This document shows, in pieces, positions 1 to 6,689 of a DNA stretch of 6,854 nucleotides (positions are counted from its first letter, which is position 1; each line of letters opens with the position of its first letter). The translations under genes and the position numbers were made by a program. Origin of the DNA: Candidatus Aminicenantota bacterium (lineage in GTDB: Bacteria > Acidobacteriota > Aminicenantia > UBA2199). The notes below the pieces were generated by a model. The model made no database searches. It was given only the letters and a program-made list of their open reading frames with translations, and was not told where the DNA came from. The stretch covers positions 1 to 6,854 of the forward strand of contig JAHELQ010000068.1 of the NCBI GenBank assembly GCA_024644125.1. Reading direction: 5' to 3'.

Positions 1-2564
1 TGGTGGCGTTGGTTCGCTCTGAACCTGATAACAAAGGCGTCAATCCCAACATCAACGGCAGCCGGTTTCACGTTGGCACCATCCGGGCCCTGGAGAATTT
101 CGCGGCCTCGGAACAATTACTGGGCGGCCTGCCGGCGGTGATCGACAAGACCGTGTTCAAGCAGGAAGATTCGGATGTTTTACTTAAGAAAGGAGCTTCC
201 GACCTGTTTCGAGCGCGGTTCGGCGAATTGTTCCACGCCGTCAAAAAAAATCTTTCCCATCTGGTTCTTCTGACTGCCGAGTACCGGGTCCTCAATGTCA
301 GCCGGTTTTACAGCGGATTTGTCTCTTTCCGCAAACAAGAACGTAAGACCGTTTTTGTGGAAGAGTTTTCCCGCACTATCCGTCAGAAGTTGGAAGAGTG
401 GCAACAGTCGGCGTTGCCCTATATCTACCTAAAACTCTCCGACCGGTTCAAGCATTTTTTATTCGACGAATTTCAGGATACCAGCGAATTGCAATTCAAG
501 GCTCTCACTCCGTTGATCGATGAAGCGTTGCCGTCGGACGAGGAGAGCGCCCTCTTCATTGTGGGGGACCGGAAGCAGGCGATCTACCGTTGGCGCGGCG
601 GGAATTCCGAGCTCATGGACGAGCGGCGGCTGCGAAGCGAGATTCCGTCGCTTGAGTTGGTGAATCCGCAACCATTCACCCATACGCTGGACAAAAATTG
701 GCGCAGCCGGCGAGTCATCATCGACTTCAACAACAAATTCTGGGATCCTGAGGCCCTGAAGGCTACGCTTCCTTCAGACGCGATGATAAAGTCGGTGGAT
801 GAGAACTTCGAGAATTTCTTCCAGGAGATGCCGGAAGGAGATGTCGCTCTCGACGATGGGTATGTGCGCATAAAGTTTCGCATTCTGGAAGGCGAGGATG
901 CTGAAGACGAGGATAGCCTCACGGCGCAGGACGCCCTCCAGCGGGAGATCCTCGACATGGTGTACGCCGCCCGGGGCAAAGGGTATGAAGGCGCCGACAT
1001 AGCCATCCTGGTGCGCAAAAATTCCGACGGCCGTAAGGTCATCAAATATCTGGCGGAGCACGGCGTTCCGGCCATATCCGACGAATCGTTGTTCCTGGAT
1101 TCCTCGCCGCTGGTAAACGAGATTGTCTCGTTCTTGCGGTTCCTGGATTTCCCGCCAGACAATTTGAATTTTTATACGTTCATTACAGGCTCTATCTTCG
1201 GCGAGGCGGCCGAAGAGCGGTTCGGTGAAGAATGGATCGCGTTCCGGGAGACGATGCTGGTCTGCGTAGGCAAAAAAGAGCTCTTTTACAAAATGTTCCA
1301 GCGGTATTGCCCCAATTGCTGGCGCGAATTGGTGGAGCCGTTTTTCAAAGCGGCCGGGTTCCTGGCGGTATATGATCTGTATCAGGATATTCTCCAGGTC
1401 TACCGGGTTCTCGATCATTTTGCCGATTCCACCCTCTTTTTCTTGAGTTTCGGAAATTTGCTTCATCAATTGGAGCAAAAAGAGGTGAGCTCCATCTCGC
1501 TCTTCATCGATGAATGGGAACGGATGCGGGGAGGCAACGGCGGCAGGCACGCGGTGGATATGCCGGAAGAGAAGCAGAGAATCCGGGTGATGACGCTGCA
1601 CAAAGCCAAAGGACTTGAATTTCCGGTGGTGATTTTGCCCCTCGGCGAAACCTCTTCGCCCAGCGAGCGACCAATGTTCATCGAGGAGGGCAAACTTTTC
1701 CACATTACAAAACACGATGCCGCGCTCAATTCCAGATTGCGGAAGATCTATCTCGACGAGGTGCAAAAGGATGCGCTGGATGTGTTAAATCTTTATTATG
1801 TGGGCTTTACCAGGGCCAAAGAGGCGTTATTGGTGCCGGCGGTGTTGAAGAAAATTCCAAAGGTCGCCGCCAACGACGATCCCTTCAAAAAATTGGGCAA
1901 TTTCGCCCATGTCCTGCTCCGGCATCCATTAATAAATATCGATGTGGAAGATAACGATGGCGTGGATGTCTTGGAATTCGGAGTGTTCGCTTCCAAAAAA
2001 GCGGCAAAGGAAGCGCTCGATGATTCCCCGCTTCTAGAGGTAGCTCCCAAAAAAATACTGACCTCTCATTGGCAGCGGGAATTCCTGGTCTTTTCCGGAG
2101 CTCCGGAGGAGCTGGTACCGCGCAGCGAGGCCATTGAGCGAGGCGAAATGTTTCACCGGGTGATGGCGCGGATTGGGGACTTTCGCCAGCGGGAGCAGGT
2201 GACGCCTGTGGTGGAGGAGATTGTCCGCAGTGTGGGCGCGCCGGTCTATATGGCACGCTGGATCGCGGACTTTATCTGTCACGACGTTATCTTCCCCTTC
2301 TTCGACGGGGGGTACCGCGTGTTGAACGAGCAAGAGGTGGTATCGGTGGAAGGGGATGATCCGTTGCTCCGGCGCATCGACCGGATGCTGGTGGGCGATG
2401 AGGAAGTGCTGGTAGTGGAATACAAGACCGGTAGCGACAGATTGCCCCAATATCGGAAGCAAGTGTCGGAATACGCGGCGATCGTGGCATCGATATACGA
2501 AGGCAAGGTCATACGGGCGTTTCTCGCCTATCCCGATTTACTGGCAGTGGAGGAAGTACAATGA
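1..2564 (+). CDS. addA: AddA-like UvrD/RecB-family helicase-nuclease, 5' end missing
   Basis: ATP-dependent DNA helicase fused to a nuclease, the motor subunit of an AddAB-type enzyme that processes double-strand breaks for RecA-dependent repair. The frame is open to the window edge. The GTG at 3 is not a credible start, because the Walker A motif and most of domain 1A are absent and must lie upstream. Visible SF1A motifs (residues counted from position 3): Walker B DEFQD 155-159, motif III GDRKQAIYRWRGG 188-200, NWRS 232-235, motif V TLHKAKGLEF 531-540, motif VI YVGFTRAKEALLV 599-611. A C-terminal RecB-type nuclease follows: H718, D793 in RRIDR, the EYK triad residues E806 and K808, and a QxxxY motif at Q820-Y824. 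No iron-sulfur cysteines accompany this domain, as expected for AddA. The remaining 853 residues fit a family of roughly 1,050-1,250. The stop overlaps the next start. RecB is the alternative, but the AddB-like partner favours AddA. Confidence 0.93.
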   Translation, partial: VALVRSEPDNKGVNPNINGSRFHVGTIRALENFAASEQLLGGLPAVIDKTVFKQEDSDVLLKKGASDLFRARFGELFHAVKKNLSHLVLLTAEYRVLNVSRFYSGFVSFRKQERKTVFVEEFSRTIRQKLEEWQQSALPYIYLKLSDRFKHFLFDEFQDTSELQFKALTPLIDEALPSDEESALFIVGDRKQAIYRWRGGNSELMDERRLRSEIPSLELVNPQPFTHTLDKNWRSRRVIIDFNNKFWDPEALKATLPSDAMIKSVDENFENFFQEMPEGDVALDDGYVRIKFRILEGEDAEDEDSLTAQDALQREILDMVYAARGKGYEGADIAILVRKNSDGRKVIKYLAEHGVPAISDESLFLDSSPLVNEIVSFLRFLDFPPDNLNFYTFITGSIFGEAAEERFGEEWIAFRETMLVCVGKKELFYKMFQRYCPNCWRELVEPFFKAAGFLAVYDLYQDILQVYRVLDHFADSTLFFLSFGNLLHQLEQKEVSSISLFIDEWERMRGGNGGRHAVDMPEEKQRIRVMTLHKAKGLEFPVVILPLGETSSPSERPMFIEEGKLFHITKHDAALNSRLRKIYLDEVQKDALDVLNLYYVGFTRAKEALLVPAVLKKIPKVAANDDPFKKLGNFAHVLLRHPLINIDVEDNDGVDVLEFGVFASKKAAKEALDDSPLLEVAPKKILTSHWQREFLVFSGAPEELVPRSEAIERGEMFHRVMARIGDFRQREQVTPVVEEIVRSVGAPVYMARWIADFICHDVIFPFFDGGYRVLNEQEVVSVEGDDPLLRRIDRMLVGDEEVLVVEYKTGSDRLPQYRKQVSEYAAIVASIYEGKVIRAFLAYPDLLAVEEVQ

Positions 2565-5380
2565 TCAAATGGGTGGAGTTGCAGGACGATCTGTTGGACC
2601 GGGCGGTGGATGAATTGTTGCAAGCCGGGAAACCTACCGGCGCTTCCGGCAGGGTGTTGGATTTTTCGCGTATATTTCTAGTGTTTCCCTCCCAGAGAAT
2701 CGACTTTTTTTTGAAGGCAAGGATCAGCGCGCGAGTTGGACGAAATTACCTTCCGCCCAGGATGATGACGATCGACCGCTTCTTCGAATACATCTTCGAC
2801 CTGCGCTTCCCGTCGTTTGCCCATATCGGAGAACTTGAGGCGACGCTCGTTCTCTATGAATCGGTGCGAAAAGTGTTCGGCGACAGACTGTATTACGGCG
2901 GCAAATTGAGCGGGAACTTTCCGGGGTTTTTCCCCTGGGCATTAAATTTGTGGCACGCGGTGGAAGAGGCTCTAGTGGAGGGGGCGGAACTCGACAATCT
3001 CGATATCGGCATCTTCAAAGATTTTGTAAAGTACGGCGACTACCATCAAGATTACAAGGATTTTATCGCGGCCTTCCCGGATCTGGTCCATACTTTCGCC
3101 GGGAAACTGGAGAAGGACAAAAAAGCCACCCGCGGTTTTGTGTACCGCAAAGTGGCGGAGCTGGCGGCGATGGATGGTTCGTTGCCTGTGGATTTCGATG
3201 GGGCGGTTTTTATATTTCTTGGATTCTTTTCTCTGAACAACTCCGAAGAGAGGTTGCTCTCGGCGCTATTTGACAAATCCGATGCCACGATGCTCTTGCG
3301 GGCGGATACCGAAGCCCTGTTCGATCCGGCCTCGCCTTTTTATACGCAGCGGACGATTTCCAGGATTTTGGGCGGCAAGCGGCCGCCGCAGGAAGAGGAC
3401 GATGAGCCGGATGAGCGGGGACAGGCGGCTTCGTGGAAGACCCTGGCAAAAAAAGTTCATCTGTATGCAGACAGCAACGGCGAGACCATGATGGCCCGGG
3501 TGTACCGGACTCTGAAAGGGATCGTTGACTCAAAAACGAGTCCTGATGATCTGCTGCGCGTCGGCGTAGTGTTGCCCGATGCCTCGTCGTTGATACCGTT
3601 CGTCCAGGGCGTAGTGTCCCGCTTCGACATGGAGGAGGAGACAATCCCGTTCAACATCACGTTGGGATACCCATTTGAACGGACGCCGCTCTACCGCTTG
3701 TTGGACTTGATGCTCCGGGTGGGGGAGCGGGACCGGAATGGACGAATCTACGCCATGGATTACCTGGATTTGGTGCGCCATCCGTATGTAAAACTATCTG
3801 CCGCCCCAGACCACGAAGCCATGGATCTGCGCCGGGGCATTCATCTGGTGGAGGAGATACTCGGAGAAGAGAACCTACTCTATTTCAAGCCCGATCAATT
3901 GGAGACGCTTCTCGCCAGACAATTGGAAAAGGAAGCGGGCGATACCAGCTCGCATGCGGAGGAGGTAGCGGCCGCTCTCCAGCACATCCACCGGATCTTC
4001 ATCATCCCGGCGGATGTCGATTTCGCACGATTGTGCGCATTCCTGAAAGACGCCCTTGAACTCCTCGATCGTCAACGGTCCGGTTATTTGTTTCTGCAAG
4101 AATACATCGCCACCGCCAGATCGGTCATCGACCAGGTGTTGGAATTTTCAGGCTCCTATGGCGACGAGATCTTCGGAGGCGCGGATTACGAAGCGGCGTC
4201 GTCATTCCTCAAGTACTATATCTCGAAAAGCAACATCCATTTCCAGGGTTCGCCGTTGCGGGGTATCCAGGTGATGGGGATGTTGGAATTCCGCGGCCTC
4301 ACCTTTGACGATGTGCTGGTGGTGGACGCGCTGGAAGGGGTTCTGCCGGAGAACCGCAAGTATGATGCACTATTGCCCTTCGATATCCGCAAAGCTCTGG
4401 GTATCCGGGTGTATACCGATTGGGAACAATTATTCGCCTATAATTTCTTTTCTCTGACGGGGGGCGCGAAGCAGAGCCACATCTTCTGGCCGGAGCGCAA
4501 AGGGACGGACCAGGCCCAACGGAGCCGGTTCATCGAGCGCATCATCTACGAAATCGAGAAGGCGACTGGAAGGTGCGATAATTTTGTGCAAAACCGCATC
4601 CATTTCGCTCTGAAAACATCCGATCTAAAAGTCGTAAAAAAAGATGAGGCAGTGCAGCGGCGATTGGAAGTACTAGCTCTGGCGCCGTCAACATTGGAGA
4701 TATACATCAAATGCCCCTTACGATTTTATTTCGAACGGGTGCTGCGTATCAAGGAGAAGCAGGAAATCACCGCCGACCCGGATGCGGGAGAATTCGGCAA
4801 TATTGTTCACGAGACGTTACAGAGGATGTACCAGATCCATTTCGCAAACGAGCCGGATCTCGATCGCGAACGGGCCTCCTTTCTATTGGAGGACGAATTG
4901 CGTCGCCAATTCACCTCCCGCGGACTGGGGGAACTTTCCGGCGCCGCGCGGATCCGGTTTTGGGTCTTGAAGGAAAAGCTCATCAAATTCCTGGCCTTCG
5001 ACCTGGGGCGCATCCGGCAAAATAACATCCGCATCACCGGCTTCGAAAAAGAGTTGCAGATCCGCTTCCCGGTGGGGACGAGCGGACTCGAAGCCGTCAT
5101 CGCAGGCCGTATCGACCGGGTGGAATCGGATGGCAACATGCGGCGCATCGCCGATTACAAAACCGGACGGCCATTCCCGGTCAAGATCAAGTCCGGGCAC
5201 AAAACATTCGAAGCGAACAATCTCCGGCAATTGCCGACGGAAGGCTATATCGCCGCTCTGAGCGCGATGGCCAGGATCTACTCCAACTTCCAGATTCTCC
5301 TTTATATATATATGTACAGTAAACAAGCTGACTGGGATATTACAAGAATGGACGCGGCGTATATGTTTCTGCGATCGTAA
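2561..5380 (+). CDS. addB: AddB-like PD-(D/E)XK nuclease subunit, truncated by an in-frame TAA
   Basis: Partner of the upstream helicase in an AddAB-type resection enzyme. The N-terminal half is a helicase-like fold without a Walker A: it begins near the equivalent of motif Ia (LVFPSQR, 40-46, then LPPRMMTIDRFF, 64-75), so it should not hydrolyse ATP. A motif-V-like GMLEFRGLTFDDVLVVDALEGVLPE segment spans 573-597. The nuclease domain starts with C718 (YIKCPLRFYFE), the first iron-sulfur cysteine, then H750 (FGNIVHE), D852 (GRIDR), the DYK residues D865 and K867, and QxxxY at Q911-Y915. The frame then stops at codon 940 (TAA, 5378-5380), before the CxxCx5C that should complete the cluster; that motif is encoded in the same frame just downstream. 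The ATG at 2561 is supported by the ATGA overlap with addA and GGAGGA at 2549-2554, pointing to translational coupling. Catalytic residues survive, but a product without the clasp is probably unstable. A sequencing error, recent nonsense mutation or readthrough are all possible. Confidence 0.88.
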   Translation: MIKWVELQDDLLDRAVDELLQAGKPTGASGRVLDFSRIFLVFPSQRIDFFLKARISARVGRNYLPPRMMTIDRFFEYIFDLRFPSFAHIGELEATLVLYESVRKVFGDRLYYGGKLSGNFPGFFPWALNLWHAVEEALVEGAELDNLDIGIFKDFVKYGDYHQDYKDFIAAFPDLVHTFAGKLEKDKKATRGFVYRKVAELAAMDGSLPVDFDGAVFIFLGFFSLNNSEERLLSALFDKSDATMLLRADTEALFDPASPFYTQRTISRILGGKRPPQEEDDEPDERGQAASWKTLAKKVHLYADSNGETMMARVYRTLKGIVDSKTSPDDLLRVGVVLPDASSLIPFVQGVVSRFDMEEETIPFNITLGYPFERTPLYRLLDLMLRVGERDRNGRIYAMDYLDLVRHPYVKLSAAPDHEAMDLRRGIHLVEEILGEENLLYFKPDQLETLLARQLEKEAGDTSSHAEEVAAALQHIHRIFIIPADVDFARLCAFLKDALELLDRQRSGYLFLQEYIATARSVIDQVLEFSGSYGDEIFGGADYEAASSFLKYYISKSNIHFQGSPLRGIQVMGMLEFRGLTFDDVLVVDALEGVLPENRKYDALLPFDIRKALGIRVYTDWEQLFAYNFFSLTGGAKQSHIFWPERKGTDQAQRSRFIERIIYEIEKATGRCDNFVQNRIHFALKTSDLKVVKKDEAVQRRLEVLALAPSTLEIYIKCPLRFYFERVLRIKEKQEITADPDAGEFGNIVHETLQRMYQIHFANEPDLDRERASFLLEDELRRQFTSRGLGELSGAARIRFWVLKEKLIKFLAFDLGRIRQNNIRITGFEKELQIRFPVGTSGLEAVIAGRIDRVESDGNMRRIADYKTGRPFPVKIKSGHKTFEANNLRQLPTEGYIAALSAMARIYSNFQILLYIYMYSKQADWDITRMDAAYMFLRS

Positions 5381-5587
5381 AAATCCTTTTACAATGACGT
5401 GTTTGTCACAGGGATGAAAAATGAGAGGTTGGACTCTGACGCGAAACGCGAAGTGATGGAGCGGTTCGAAAGTAATTTGACGGAATTGATTCTGGATATT
5501 CACCGGCGGGAAGAATTCATCGCAAATCCGTCGGATGTAAAATTTTGCGCTTATTGCCCATTCCGGGTTCCTTGCGGGAATTTGTAA
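5381..5587 (+). pseudogene. addB: Detached C-terminal iron-sulfur segment of addB, same frame after the stop
   Basis: Directly after the TAA the addB frame continues for 68 codons to a TAA at 5585-5587. It reads KSFYNDVFVTGMKNE and onward and ends in FCAYCPFRVPC. The three cysteines (codons at 5546, 5555 and 5573) have the CxxCx5C spacing that, with C718 upstream, ligates the 4Fe-4S cluster in AddB-type nucleases. Readthrough would give a 1,008-codon frame including the stop codon. No frameshift is needed, so one base change would restore the whole gene. The fragment has possible starts (GTG 5399, ATG 5414) but no convincing Shine-Dalgarno site, and alone it is only the tail of a domain, so I do not treat it as an independent gene. 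Confidence 0.85.
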
Positions 5588-5624
5588 GCCGCCCGGCCGT
5601 GGTGTTAGTTGTGAAAATTTAACT

Positions 5625-5650
5625 ATTCATCTGATGGATTTATTTTTTTT
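5625..5650 (+). terminator. Weak terminator-like hairpin plus T-run after addAB
   Basis: Bases 5625-5630 (attcat) can pair with 5634-5639 (atggat) around a 3-nt loop, using one G-U pair. The stem is followed at once by a T-rich tract with eight consecutive T at 5643-5650. The placement, 38 nt after the addB tail, is right for a Rho-independent terminator. The stem is short and has a single G-C pair, so termination would be inefficient. The T-run is the more convincing half. Confidence 0.3.
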
Positions 5651-5692
5651 ACCTCGAGGCGGGACACTGAATATTCCATCAATTTCAGCGGT

Positions 5693-5727
5693 ATCAACCT
5701 TCTTAACCGGTATGAAGTAAGGTTGAT
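5693..5727. repeat. 9-bp perfect inverted repeat just upstream of the mnhE promoter
   Basis: ATCAACCTT at 5693-5701 is matched by its exact reverse complement AAGGTTGAT at 5719-5727. The 17-bp interval allows three more pairs (5702-5704 with 5715-5717) if T5718 bulges, leaving a 10-nt loop that contains the palindrome ACCGGT. The repeat ends 4 bp before the -35 box, and its centre lies about 57 bp upstream of the predicted transcription start, a position typical of activator sites. There is no T-run on either strand, so it does not look like a terminator. It could be a dyad operator or a processed RNA hairpin at the end of the upstream transcript. Confidence 0.5.
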
Positions 5728-5731
5728 TAGC

Positions 5732-5760
5732 TTGACTTTGAAAGTAAAAAAAATTATAAT
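5732..5760 (+). promoter_or_regulatory. Sigma70-type promoter for the mnhEFG operon
   Basis: The -35 box TTGACT (5732-5737, five of six consensus bases) and the -10 box TATAAT (5755-5760, perfect) are separated by exactly 17 bp. The spacer is A-rich. Transcription should start near 5766-5768, giving a leader of about 65 nt before the mnhE start at 5832. It lies in the only sizeable spacer of the window and in the right orientation, so a transcript independent of addAB is likely. Confidence 0.8.
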
Positions 5761-5780
5761 CTTGCGTTATCCCAATCTAT

Positions 5781-5813
5781 AGACAGCACGATGCGTGTCT
5801 CAATCGTGACTGT
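5781..5813 (+). promoter_or_regulatory. Leader with two mutually exclusive hairpins
   Basis: Hairpin 1: 5781-5788 (agacagca) pairs with 5792-5794 and 5796-5800 (tgc, tgtct), with G5795 bulged and a 3-nt loop. Hairpin 2: 5783-5792 (acagcacgat) pairs with 5803-5808 and 5810-5813 (atcgtg, ctgt), with A5809 bulged and a 10-nt loop. Both use 5783-5788, so only one can form at a time. Hairpin 2 ends 6 nt before the Shine-Dalgarno site. At DNA level the second pairing is also an imperfect dyad about 16-46 bp downstream of the predicted transcription start, where a repressor could bind. No known riboswitch class is recognised. The pairing is seen in the sequence; a regulatory role is inference. Confidence 0.35.
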
Positions 5814-5819
5814 GAAATC

Positions 5820-5823
5820 GAGG
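5820..5823 (+). promoter_or_regulatory. Shine-Dalgarno site (GAGG) that fixes the TTG start of mnhE
   Basis: GAGG lies 8 nt before the TTG at 5832, a normal spacing. No ATG or GTG in the same frame is better placed upstream, and the protein from this TTG starts with the expected short basic N-terminus before the first membrane segment. Confidence 0.65.
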
Positions 5824-5831
5824 CATCAAGA

Positions 5832-6416
5832 TTGAAGCGTACTTTTGTAAGAAACATCATAATTCAGTATGTGTTGTTGTTTGCCTTTTGGCTCCTTCTT
5901 TCCGGTCATTATGACTTCATCCACATCTTCTACGGGGTCATATCGGTAAGCGCTGTTGTTTGGCTCAATTACCGCCTGAAAAAGTATGCCTTTTTCGAAG
6001 AGGAGATGTCCCAGGCGGATGCGAAGCTCAAGGGCGATAAACCGGTCACCATTAGGTTTCTCCGGTTGTTTTACTATATTCCCTGGCTGCTCTGGCAGAT
6101 TGTGATCGCCAGTCTCCAGGTGGCGGCTGTGGTGTTGAATCCCAAAATGCCGATCGAGCCTGCGATCATCAAGTTCAAAAGCAGGCTGCCCAATGTGAGC
6201 GCAAAGGTCATTCTGGCCAATTCCATCACCCTGACGCCCGGGACCATCACGCTGCAATTGATGGATGATGAGTTCATCGTGCACGCGTTGATGGATATGT
6301 CCGCGACAGGCATTACGGAGGACTCGCTCCCGGCGGAAGTAGCCAAATTGTATGAGAAGAAACCTTCGCAGGTGGCTTACAAGTTTGAAATTATCAAATC
6401 CCAGGGGGACATGTAA
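5832..6416 (+). CDS. mnhE: Mrp/Mnh cation:proton antiporter subunit E
   Basis: Small integral membrane subunit of the multisubunit Mrp (Mnh) Na+/H+ antiporter, a relative of the proton-pumping arm of complex I. The 194 residues show a basic start (KRTFVR), two hydrophobic stretches at about 8-24 and 29-46 joined by LLLSGHYDFIHIFYG, a charged linker at 48-72, a third hydrophobic segment at about 76-102 (LFYYIPWLLWQIVIASLQVAAVVL), then a soluble C-terminal domain with the family hallmark NSITLTPGTIT at 130-140. It is longer than the roughly 160 residues of MrpE in Bacillus and Staphylococcus; the extra length appears to lie in the linker and C-terminal tail. The start is TTG with a GAGG site. 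This is the first gene after a strong promoter, and its stop shares one base with the mnhF start (TAATG), so the two are probably coupled. MbhA-type subunits of membrane hydrogenases belong to the same family. Confidence 0.92.
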   Translation: MKRTFVRNIIIQYVLLFAFWLLLSGHYDFIHIFYGVISVSAVVWLNYRLKKYAFFEEEMSQADAKLKGDKPVTIRFLRLFYYIPWLLWQIVIASLQVAAVVLNPKMPIEPAIIKFKSRLPNVSAKVILANSITLTPGTITLQLMDDEFIVHALMDMSATGITEDSLPAEVAKLYEKKPSQVAYKFEIIKSQGDM

Positions 6417-6685
6417 TGGATAAGTTTTTTATTTACATCGCGGTAATTTTGAGCGTCTTCATTTTCATTCCCCTGTACAGGGTAGTGAAAGGTCCCACCA
6501 TCTATGATCGCATGTTGAGCTCCGGCTCCATCGCCACTACCTCGATGGTGTTGATCCTATTGATCGGTTTTATTTTTGACCGTATCGATATGTTTATCGA
6601 TATCACCATGGCATATGCGGTTTTGAACTTTATCGGCGTCATCGCGTTTGCCAAATATCTGGGTGCTATCTTCGAGAAGAAGTAG
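6416..6685 (+). CDS. mnhF: Mrp/Mnh cation:proton antiporter subunit F
   Basis: Membrane subunit F of the Mrp antiporter, 89 residues, a usual length for the family. Three hydrophobic segments lie at about 4-21, 38-54 and 59-79. Conserved family features are visible: the RVVKGPTIYDRM loop (22-33) after the first helix, with G26-P27-T28 and D31-R32, and DITMAYAVLNFIG (62-74) in the third helix. MrpF resembles bile-acid transporter annotations in older databases, but its role is structural or functional within the Mrp complex. The ATG overlaps the mnhE stop by one base and is preceded by a purine-rich AGGGGG at 6403-6408, 7 nt upstream. The gene ends with TAG, and mnhG begins 4 nt later. Confidence 0.93.
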   Translation: MDKFFIYIAVILSVFIFIPLYRVVKGPTIYDRMLSSGSIATTSMVLILLIGFIFDRIDMFIDITMAYAVLNFIGVIAFAKYLGAIFEKK

Positions 6686-6689
6686 AAAA

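Noticed and set aside
1263..1322. Cysteines C421, C436 and C439 in AddA (YCPNCW) as a zinc or iron-sulfur site
   Set aside because: Only one CxxC pair plus a lone cysteine is present, with no fourth ligand in a suitable place, and AddA does not normally carry a cluster.
774..1766. A 330-codon minus-strand frame opposite addA
   Set aside because: It is a shadow of the helicase gene; its translation shows no recognisable family motif, and the + strand frame carries all the SF1 motifs here.
5303..5313. The TATATATATAT tract in addB as a phase-variable or frameshifted repeat
   Set aside because: The frame is intact through it (encoding part of the QxxxY helix), and the later defect is a stop in the same frame, not a shift.
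5378..5380. TAA reassigned to an amino acid in this organism
   Set aside because: TAA also ends the addB frame at 5585-5587 and mnhE at 6414-6416, where a stop fits the gene boundaries, so general reassignment is not supported.
4883..5503. A 206-codon minus-strand frame across the addB stop
   Set aside because: It lies opposite the nuclease domain, shows no recognisable motif, and is explained by the codon pattern of the + strand gene.
5399..5587. The 62-codon frame from GTG 5399 as a separate small iron-sulfur protein
   Set aside because: It is in exact frame with addB, lacks a Shine-Dalgarno site, and its CxxCx5C is the expected end of the AddB nuclease domain.
5652..5676. The 8-bp palindromes CCTCGAGG (5652-5659) and GAATATTC (5669-5676) as regulatory sites
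   Set aside because: They are short, single-copy and match no spacing pattern; chance occurrence is sufficient.
5693..5727. The 9-bp inverted repeat as a Rho-independent terminator
   Set aside because: Neither strand has a T-run following the stem, and the stem lies directly before a promoter.
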